Part shown: piece after piece, positions 1 to 4,975 of the stretch
How the letters are laid out: the number at the start of each line of letters is the position of its first letter
How positions within the stretch are numbered: the first letter of the stretch is position 1
DNA from: Candidatus Eiseniibacteriota bacterium
GTDB lineage: Bacteria > Joyebacterota > Joyebacteria > Joyebacterales > Joyebacteraceae
NCBI GenBank assembly: GCA_030630395.1
Contig: DAOVNE010000117.1
Location: 1-5,421 of the forward strand
DNA: 5,421 nt
Direction of reading: 5' to 3'
The notes under the pieces: generated by a model
What the model was told of the DNA's origin: nothing
Databases searched by the model: none
The model's input: the letters and a program-made list of their open reading frames with translations, nothing else
Position numbers and translations under genes: made by a program

Positions 1-107
1 AGTACCGCCCCCACAACCACCCCCTGCCAGTCGAGAGACCAGGTCAGAAGCAGCCATAGGCCAAAGTAGATTGTGAGATCCAGGAGCCTTCGCTTCAGTT
101 TGTCCAT
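1..107 (-). CDS. mnhE: MrpE/MnhE subunit, N-terminal 35 codons only (cut by window edge)
   Basis: The gene starts at the ATG at 105-107 and runs off the left edge after 35 complete codons. The peptide begins with a short basic segment (MDKLKRRLLDL) followed by a hydrophobic helix, FGLWLLLTWSLDWQGVVVGA. That is the typical MrpE/MnhE opening: a WLLL-T-S pattern, then a small spacer and V-x-G, familiar from the family's WLLLSGS-type N-termini. Its position directly after mnhD is where mnhE sits in canonical Mrp operons, and the AAGGAG at 113-118 supports translation. MrpE is a small membrane subunit; in Mbh hydrogenases its counterpart is MbhA. With only 35 residues the call depends partly on gene order. 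mnhF and mnhG would be expected just outside the window. Confidence 0.8.
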   Translation of the reverse strand, partial: MDKLKRRLLDLTIYFGLWLLLTWSLDWQGVVVGAV

Positions 108-112
108 CAGTG

Positions 113-118
113 CTCCTT
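113..118 (-). promoter_or_regulatory. Ribosome binding site of mnhE
   Basis: The minus strand reads AAGGAG five bases before the ATG at 105-107, in the 16-base gap after the mnhD stop codon. This decides the start of a gene that is cut by the window edge. Confidence 0.75.
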
Positions 119-123
119 GCCCC

Positions 124-1656
124 CTATCCGAGGACCAGCTGGATGTACTCTGCACTATTCATAAGAGCGTCGCGGGCGGGTTCCAGAACGCGCGGTCCCA
201 CCACGGGATACAGGAGCCCCATTCCGACGCAGGCTATCGCCAGGAGGATGAGAGGCACGTACATGAGGGCGGGAACCTCCCTCGCCTTCTCAACAAGATT
301 CGATACGGTCCCGTAGATGATCTCCCGCTGGACCTTGATGTAGTAGATCAGCGTCACAAACGCGAAGATGATGGCCACGATCGCGATACCGATATGCCCC
401 GCCTTGATCGTTGCAATCAGAATCAGGAGCTTGCTCCAGAATCCGCTGAACGGGGGAACTCCGGCGATGGAGAGCGCCGCCATGTTCGTCGTGAAGGACG
501 TGATTGGCATCCTCTCTCTCAGGCCACCCAGCTGCTTCATGTCCCTGGTTCCGGTCGCGTGCTGGATAGCACCCGAGGAGAGGAACAGAAGAGACTTGAA
601 CGCGACGTGGTTGAACAGGTGAAAGAGGCCACCCAGTATCGCGAGGCCGGCGATGGAGAGCTGCCCACCGGTGGCCAGCACACGTGCGCCCACACCGATT
701 CCCAGCATCACATACCCGATCTGCCCGATCGAGCTGTACGCAAGAAGTCGCTTGTAGTCCCACTGCCCGATCGCCAGAAGGCCGCCGACAATGATCGATA
801 GAATCGCGAACGCTATCATGGCGTTCGCGAATATGACGGATCCGGCAGAGCCGGTTGAGATGCCGTAGACATTGAAGAAGATGCGACAGATGGCGTAGAT
901 GCCGAGGCTCTTGATGACCACGCCTGAGAGCATCGCAGAGATCGGCGCGGGCGCAGATGGATGAGCGTCCGGGAGCCATGCATGGAACGGCACGAGCGCC
1001 GCCTTCAGCCCGAAGCCCATAAGGAAGAAGGCTCCGGCAAGAAGCAGCGCGGGGTTCATCTCCCCACCGAACCTCATTGCGATCTCTTGCGCGACGTCCG
1101 CCATGTTGAGAGAGCCGGTCACCGCATAGACGGTCCCGATTCCGAACAACAGCATCACGGATGCCACGCTACCCAGGATGAGGTACTTGAAGCCCGCCTC
1201 GAGCTCCTCGGCCCCCACACCGAACGCGACAAGCGCGTAGGACGCGATCGATGCGACCTCCAGGAACACGTAGAGATTGAAGAGGTCTCCCGACACAACC
1301 ACCCCGTTCATCCCCGCCACCATCAACATGAAGAGCGAGTAGTACTTGGTGAGCCCCGTATACATCTGCATGTACTTGAGTGAGAAGAGAATGCAGAGGA
1401 ATCCGACCACGTTGATCGCTATGAGCAACAACGTCGAAAGACCGTCGCTCACGAGAGCGATTCCCACCGGCGGCGCCCAGCCGCCCATGTGATACACGGC
1501 CGCCGGCCTGGTCACCTGCACGATCGCCATGATCGCCAGTATCAGCGTGAACAGAGGGGCGAGGGTCTCCCCGCTCTTCTTCCACCAGACCCCGAGAAGG
1601 GGAATGAGGAAAGCTGCTCCGAGCGGGATCGCGACATAGAGTGGTAAAGGGTTCAT
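124..1656 (-). CDS. mnhD: MrpD/MnhD-type antiporter-like subunit (NuoN/NuoM family, MbhH-like)
   Basis: This 510-residue polytopic membrane protein is normal in length for MrpD/MbhH and should be the second ion-translocating channel of the complex. Conserved functional sites are present: Glu133 in NLYVFLEVASIASY; Lys218 and His225 in GFGLKAALVPFHAWLPDAHP; SAPAPISAML leading to Lys249 in GVVIKSLGIY; Lys302 before LLAYSSIGQIGYVMLGIG; His350 and Lys354 in FNHVAFKSLLFLSSGAI; and Lys409 in GVPPFSGFWSKL. The last is the discontinuous-helix region shared with NuoL/M/N. The ASIASY and PDAHPSAPAPISA stretches fit MrpD better than NuoN. It lies three bases after mnhC and 16 bases before mnhE, in the classic C-D-E order. 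Its sequence is clearly distinct from the 629-residue NuoL-like protein upstream, so they are two different channels rather than a recent duplication. MbhH is the name used when it belongs to a hydrogenase. Confidence 0.94.
   Translation of the reverse strand: MNPLPLYVAIPLGAAFLIPLLGVWWKKSGETLAPLFTLILAIMAIVQVTRPAAVYHMGGWAPPVGIALVSDGLSTLLLIAINVVGFLCILFSLKYMQMYTGLTKYYSLFMLMVAGMNGVVVSGDLFNLYVFLEVASIASYALVAFGVGAEELEAGFKYLILGSVASVMLLFGIGTVYAVTGSLNMADVAQEIAMRFGGEMNPALLLAGAFFLMGFGLKAALVPFHAWLPDAHPSAPAPISAMLSGVVIKSLGIYAICRIFFNVYGISTGSAGSVIFANAMIAFAILSIIVGGLLAIGQWDYKRLLAYSSIGQIGYVMLGIGVGARVLATGGQLSIAGLAILGGLFHLFNHVAFKSLLFLSSGAIQHATGTRDMKQLGGLRERMPITSFTTNMAALSIAGVPPFSGFWSKLLILIATIKAGHIGIAIVAIIFAFVTLIYYIKVQREIIYGTVSNLVEKAREVPALMYVPLILLAIACVGMGLLYPVVGPRVLEPARDALMNSAEYIQLVLG
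804..830 (-). repeat. Perfect inverted repeat, 10-bp stem with 7-base loop, inside mnhD
   Basis: TCGCGAACGC (804-813) and GCGTTCGCGA (821-830) are exact reverse complements separated by TATCATG. In the mRNA this would form a strong GC-rich hairpin in the codons for FANAMIAFA (residues 276-284). No T run follows, so it does not look like a terminator. It may be a by-product of two similar alanine-rich peptides (FANA and IAFA). Confidence 0.6.
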
Positions 1657-1659
1657 TGG

Positions 1660-2007
1660 CTATCCCCTCAGCTTGCTGATCACGGACATGTCAAAGGTCC
1701 CGTGCTTCTCGTAGAGCCGAATGCACATTGCCACCATGAGAGACAGGACACCCAGGCCGATGACGATAGACGTCAGAACCAGAGCCTGTGTAAGGGGGTC
1801 CACAAAACGCTCAAGGGTGGCAGCCGGCATGTTCGGCTCTATGATCGGCGCCACACCGCCGGTCTTGTACCCGACGATGATAATATACAGATTCACGGCG
1901 TAGTCCATGATGACTATCCCGAGAATCTTCTTCACGATGTTCTTCTTGGCCACGAGACAGTAGAGCCCCATTGTCAGAAGAACTATGCACATGAAATAGA
2001 CGGTCAT
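1660..2007 (-). CDS. mnhC: MrpC/MnhC subunit (NuoK-like, MbhG-like)
   Basis: This 115-residue protein has three membrane helices (about 3-20, 26-46 and 71-97), the topology of MrpC and NuoK. Diagnostic MrpC features are GLYCLVAKKNIVKKILGI (14-31), APII at 53-56, and FVDPLTQALVLTSIVIG at 68-84, close to the family's DPLPQALVLTAIVIG block, followed by the polar end RLYEKHGTFD. In Mrp antiporters and Mbh it sits between the MrpA-end and MrpD subunits and contributes to the ion route. It overlaps mnhB by ATGA. GAGGA at 2017-2021, inside the mnhB end, is a reasonable ribosome binding site nine bases upstream. Only three bases separate its stop from mnhD. NuoK of complex I is the alternative, but the APII and DPLTQALVLT signatures favour MrpC. 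Confidence 0.94.
   Translation of the reverse strand: MTVYFMCIVLLTMGLYCLVAKKNIVKKILGIVIMDYAVNLYIIIVGYKTGGVAPIIEPNMPAATLERFVDPLTQALVLTSIVIGLGVLSLMVAMCIRLYEKHGTFDMSVISKLRG
1664..1669 (-). promoter_or_regulatory. Ribosome binding site of mnhD within the end of mnhC
   Basis: The minus strand reads GAGGGG seven bases before the mnhD ATG at 1656, overlapping the last mnhC codons. With only three bases between the two genes, mnhD translation is probably coupled to mnhC. Confidence 0.55.
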
Positions 2008-2459
2008 GCCAGTTCATCCTCGATCATGGCCCTGAAGGAACGCCTACGGAAGACCGCCAGCGCCGAGAAAACCAGGAAGAGTGAGCTACCGACCTTGAAC
2101 GCGATAGCGATATTGAGCGGCAGGATCATCCCTGAACTCAGAAGCCGGAACGCTTCCCCCCTGCCGAAGGTATTCATGAAGAAGAAACCGACGGTCACAC
2201 CGAACCAGCCGATGAGCAGGAACATGAGTGCCCCTGCGCTGTCGAGAATGTGGGCCGTCTTCTCCGGCATCTTGGAAAAGGCCACATCCTTACCGTGTGC
2301 CAGCATCAGGAGAATGAAGGCGCATGCGATGATCACGCCTCCAGCGAATCCCCCGCCGGGTGTCAGGTGGCCGTACAGCACGATGTACGTGCCGAAGACT
2401 ATGATGAAACCAACAACGAAGTCCGTGATCGTCTTGACTATGAGAGTCATACCGTTCAT
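2004..2459 (-). CDS. mnhB: MrpB/MnhB-type subunit of the antiporter module (MbhF-like)
   Basis: This 151-residue membrane protein has about four hydrophobic segments (roughly 13-29, 39-54, 73-94 and 112-136). The family hallmark LYGHLTPGGGFAGGVI is at 28-43, and the second conserved block GMILPLNIAIAFKVGSSLFL is at 110-129, close to the usual MnhB pattern. MrpB is an obligatory structural subunit of Mrp Na+/H+ antiporters; in Mrp-linked hydrogenases the counterpart is MbhF, placed in the membrane arm. Length is normal for the family. The start is fixed by a perfect Shine-Dalgarno and by the ATGA overlap with the gene before it; a second ATGA overlap joins it to mnhC. The C-terminus is polar (FRRRSFRAMIEDELA). 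The family call is secure; membership in a hydrogenase complex rather than a free-standing antiporter is inferred from operon context. Confidence 0.94.
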   Translation of the reverse strand: MNGMTLIVKTITDFVVGFIIVFGTYIVLYGHLTPGGGFAGGVIIACAFILLMLAHGKDVAFSKMPEKTAHILDSAGALMFLLIGWFGVTVGFFFMNTFGRGEAFRLLSSGMILPLNIAIAFKVGSSLFLVFSALAVFRRRSFRAMIEDELA

Positions 2460-3013
2460 GCGGCGACCACCTCCTCTTCCTTCCTCTTCCCGTCTTTCCT
2501 TAGAAGCGCCAGAGCTCCGAGAATCGAGGTGAAGAGCACCGTGGCCTCGCCCATCGTATCGTATGCCCGGAAGTCAAGGATCACCGACGATACGATGTTG
2601 GCACAGTACGTCGCCGGGAGCCCGGTGTGTACATACACCCTCGACACGCGCATGAGCGGCTCGCCAAACTCGGGGAAGCCCCTGCCCCCAAAGATCATCG
2701 CCCCAAACCCGAGGACCAGCCCGAAGAAGATCAGTGATGTCACGACCGCCAGAGTATCTCGATGCGATTCGACCGCCGTGTTGTCGAGAAGGATCGTTCC
2801 CCTGATCAGGATGATCAGTACGAGAACCTCGACAACCAGCTGCGTGATCGCGATATCCGGCGCCCCAAGAAAAAGGAACGCGACAGACAGCGCGAAGCCG
2901 ACCGCAGCTACCGAGATCACAGCGGACAGGAGGTTCCTGGTCTCAATGGCCACGATCGATCCCACGATCATGAACACCAGGAGTGCATAGAGCTGAGGAG
3001 TGATGTTTTCCAT
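2456..3013 (-). CDS. MrpA C-terminal-like subunit: MbhD (DUF4040) plus MbhE domains fused
   Basis: This 185-residue membrane protein matches the C-terminal end of MrpA, which in Mbh hydrogenases is encoded as MbhD and MbhE. The first domain (about 1-75) has three hydrophobic segments and the hallmark GAPDIAITQLVVEVLVLIIL (50-69) with acidic residues Asp53 and Glu62. A further membrane segment lies at about 88-109. The second domain (about 135-172) carries the MrpA-end signature ILDFRAYDTMGEATVL (145-160), with Asp147, Asp152 and Glu156, then a last helix ending in LLRK. The tail is strongly charged (KDGKRKEEE). In the Mrp/Mbh family these parts line the ion path joining the antiporter-like subunits. 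The ATG at 3011-3013 is preceded by GGGAG. The stop overlaps the mnhB start as ATGA, implying translational coupling. The MbhD/MbhE correspondence rests on recognised motifs, not on a search. Confidence 0.88.
   Translation of the reverse strand: MENITPQLYALLVFMIVGSIVAIETRNLLSAVISVAAVGFALSVAFLFLGAPDIAITQLVVEVLVLIILIRGTILLDNTAVESHRDTLAVVTSLIFFGLVLGFGAMIFGGRGFPEFGEPLMRVSRVYVHTGLPATYCANIVSSVILDFRAYDTMGEATVLFTSILGALALLRKDGKRKEEEVVAA
2468..2475 (-). promoter_or_regulatory. Perfect Shine-Dalgarno for mnhB inside the upstream gene
   Basis: The minus strand reads AGGAGGTG, complementary to the CACCTCCT core near the 3' end of 16S rRNA, eight bases before the mnhB ATG at 2459. It is built from the Glu-Glu-Val-Val codons at the end of the preceding gene. 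It confirms the mnhB start and predicts efficient reinitiation at the ATGA overlap. Confidence 0.75.
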
Positions 3014-3067
3014 TAACTCGTCTCCCGCCTGTCTCGAGCAACCTTGTGTGTCATCCCAAAATGCCCA
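3014..3067 (-). other. 54-base intergenic gap, the longest in the window
   Basis: This separates the 629-aa antiporter-like gene from the MrpA C-terminal-like gene. No convincing terminator hairpin followed by a T run is visible on the minus strand, so read-through is expected. It contains GGGAG at 3022-3026, eight bases before the downstream ATG, which can serve as its ribosome binding site. A 13-codon open frame (3013-3054) occupies most of it and is discussed as a low-confidence finding. Confidence 0.6.
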
Positions 3068-4957
3068 CTACCTGCCGGCCATCTCCTTGAGGAGCGCCGT
3101 CAGTACTGCGAATACTATCGCACCAAGACCTATGACGCACCAGGCGAGGTACGTCGACAGGACGCCGCTGTGCAGAGATTTCAGCGCCTTGACGAAGACA
3201 TCGCCAACCCGGCCGCCAACCACGTGCACGTCGAACACCTTCTGCTCGGCGTTCATGTAGAAGCCCTTGAACGGGACCATCTCCTTGATCGTGTTGTAGA
3301 AACCCGTCCCGGTCACATGCATTGCATCCATGCGCTCCGGCGGCCTTATCCCGCCGATGAAGATACGGCCTATCCGCCTCTTCGTGAATTTCCCCATCAA
3401 CACCACGCCAAGCCCGACAATGACGCCCACGATGATAAGCCCGGTCGCACTTGCCGGATCCCAGTACCCGGCGCCGAGTGTGATCGCGCCTGCCGGCGTC
3501 GTGCCGACTGCTCCATGAACGATCGGATTGATGAACGTGTCGAGTGGGAACTTCGCCCAGACACCGAAGAGAACACAGAGGCCCGCGAATACGATCAACG
3601 GGATCCGAATGAACCAGGATGCCTCTCTTACGTGGCTGAGCGCGCTCGGCTGCTGCCCGAGGAAGGCCGAGTAGAGGACCTTAACAAACGACGCGAGCGT
3701 CAGCGCACTCCCGAAGAGCGCGACGACGATGAAGATCCAGTACGCGCTGAAGCCCCTGCTTCCAAGTTCGACAATGCCCGTGTAGATCATCCACTTCGAG
3801 ACGAAGCCGTTGAAGGGAGGCACACCGGAGATCGCGAACGCCGCGATTGCCATGGTGATGAACGTAACAGGCATCGCCTTGGCGAGACCTCCCAGCTTCG
3901 AGATCTCCGTCGTTCCGGTCTGCTTCTCGATGGACCCGGCCCCAAGGAACAGACACGCCTTGTAGATGGCATGGTTGAGCATGTGGAAGATGCCGCCGGC
4001 GATGGCTATGGGGATTCCGGTCCCGATACCGAGCACCATATACCCGACCTGGCTGATCGCGTGGTACGAGAGCAGCACCTTGAGATCGTGCTGGATGAGC
4101 GCCATCATGACGGCCGCGAATATCGTCACTGCACCTATGATCATAAGGACGAGCGAGAGGCCCGGCCCTATGCTGAAGATGTCGAGACTGATTCTCGCGA
4201 GAAGATAGATTCCCAGAAGCTTGTCGATCGATGCCGGTAGCAGTGCCATCACCGGCGTTGGTGCACCCTTGGCTGCAGCAGGAATCCACGTGTGAAACGG
4301 CATTGCGCCGGCCTTGGTGATCGCACCGATCATCAGAAGAAGGTAGATGAACGTCGATGTCGGGTCGGCGACAAATATCCTGAGATGGCTCATCGAGAGC
4401 GTGCCGTACTTAACCCAGATCAGAGCGACGGCAAGGAAGAGCGCGGCATCGGAGAAACCGAGCATAAGGAAGCTCTTCGATGCACCCTCGGAGGCCTCGG
4501 CTCTCTTCTTGCCCAGGTTGATATACAGATAGAGGATCGCGGTCAGCGCCTCCCAGAAGATGAGGAGGATGAGCAGACTGTTTGAGAGCACCGCCCCGCA
4601 ACTGGCCGCCACCGTCCAGAGCAGATAGGCGTAGTAACGCCTCCCGTCGTGCTCCTTGTCGAGCCAGCCGATCGAGTAGATCCCCACACCCAACCCAAAC
4701 AGACCCACAAACACGATGACAAAGGCACTGAAGTGGTTGAGCAGCAGATCGAACTGAACGTCAAGGCCGCCAAACACCACCCAGTCCTTCGTGAACGAGA
4801 GCGGCCACTGTCCGAACAGCTGGAGCGCCGCAACCAACGCCCACGCGGTGCCCGCGATTGCGATCACCTCCCTGACGCCTTTGACCCGTCGTGGTACGAA
4901 GAGACATAGCAGGCCGGCGACGGCAGGGATGATTATGGGAACCAGAATCTGTGGCAT
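3068..4957 (-). CDS. NuoL/MrpA-type proton-conducting membrane subunit (antiporter-like, 629 aa)
   Basis: This polytopic membrane protein belongs to the NuoL/MrpA/HyfB antiporter-like family and should form one ion-translocating channel of the complex. Expected functional residues are visible: Glu136 in FWEAL; Lys215 and His222 in TKAGAMPFHTWIP; Lys230; Lys246 in ASIDKLLG; Lys293 just before LLSYHAISQVGYMVLG; His329 and Lys333 in LNHAIYKACLFL; and Lys388 in GVPPFNGFVSKW. It corresponds to the N-terminal NuoL-like part of MrpA; the C-terminal MrpA part is the next gene. After a hydrophobic segment at about residues 505-521 comes a polar stretch of about 75 residues (525-599), then a last membrane helix (602-622), an arrangement like the NuoL lateral helix plus anchor. 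The ATG at 4955-4957 lies 18 bases after the hydrogenase gene, with a moderate Shine-Dalgarno GGGGGA at 4964-4969. Family assignment is firm; whether H+ or Na+ is carried is unknown. Confidence 0.93.
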   Translation of the reverse strand: MPQILVPIIIPAVAGLLCLFVPRRVKGVREVIAIAGTAWALVAALQLFGQWPLSFTKDWVVFGGLDVQFDLLLNHFSAFVIVFVGLFGLGVGIYSIGWLDKEHDGRRYYAYLLWTVAASCGAVLSNSLLILLIFWEALTAILYLYINLGKKRAEASEGASKSFLMLGFSDAALFLAVALIWVKYGTLSMSHLRIFVADPTSTFIYLLLMIGAITKAGAMPFHTWIPAAAKGAPTPVMALLPASIDKLLGIYLLARISLDIFSIGPGLSLVLMIIGAVTIFAAVMMALIQHDLKVLLSYHAISQVGYMVLGIGTGIPIAIAGGIFHMLNHAIYKACLFLGAGSIEKQTGTTEISKLGGLAKAMPVTFITMAIAAFAISGVPPFNGFVSKWMIYTGIVELGSRGFSAYWIFIVVALFGSALTLASFVKVLYSAFLGQQPSALSHVREASWFIRIPLIVFAGLCVLFGVWAKFPLDTFINPIVHGAVGTTPAGAITLGAGYWDPASATGLIIVGVIVGLGVVLMGKFTKRRIGRIFIGGIRPPERMDAMHVTGTGFYNTIKEMVPFKGFYMNAEQKVFDVHVVGGRVGDVFVKALKSLHSGVLSTYLAWCVIGLGAIVFAVLTALLKEMAGR

Positions 4958-4963
4958 CTACTT

Positions 4964-4969
4964 TCCCCC
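4964..4969 (-). promoter_or_regulatory. Ribosome binding site of the 629-aa antiporter-like gene
   Basis: The minus strand reads GGGGGA six bases before the ATG at 4957. It is purine-rich but an imperfect Shine-Dalgarno. It supports this ATG as the start, since it falls within the short gap after the hydrogenase stop codon. Confidence 0.5.
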
Positions 4970-4975
4970 GAGCCT

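Noticed and set aside
73..801. Open frame of 242 codons on the plus strand, antisense to mnhD
   Set aside because: The composition is charged and unstructured and the frame crosses the mnhE/mnhD junction. It is a shadow of mnhD, whose catalytic residues are intact.
1702..2532. Open frame of 276 codons on the plus strand spanning mnhC, mnhB and the MrpA-C-like gene
   Set aside because: It runs antisense across three well-supported genes and shows no family signature or independent ribosome binding site of note.
3014..3067. Terminator or promoter in the 54-base gap
   Set aside because: No stable hairpin with a T tract and no convincing -35/-10 pair or archaeal TATA/BRE element could be seen.
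3831..3847. Short inverted repeat ATCGCG/CGCGAT within the NuoL-like gene
   Set aside because: A 6-bp stem in a GC-rich coding region is expected by chance and lies in alanine-rich codons.
3044..4240. Long open frame of about 398 codons on the plus strand, antisense to the NuoL-like gene
   Set aside because: It reads as a low-complexity mix rich in Arg, Asp, Glu and His with no recognisable motif, which is typical of the antisense frame of a GC-rich membrane protein gene. The minus-strand protein covering the same bases has clear conserved motifs.
124..4957. A stand-alone Mrp Na+/H+ antiporter operon unrelated to hydrogenase
   Set aside because: The hydrogenase large-subunit gene ends only 18 bases before the antiporter-like gene on the same strand, and MrpA is split as in Mrp-linked complexes. 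Co-transcription is strongly implied, though a separate function cannot be wholly excluded without the flanks.
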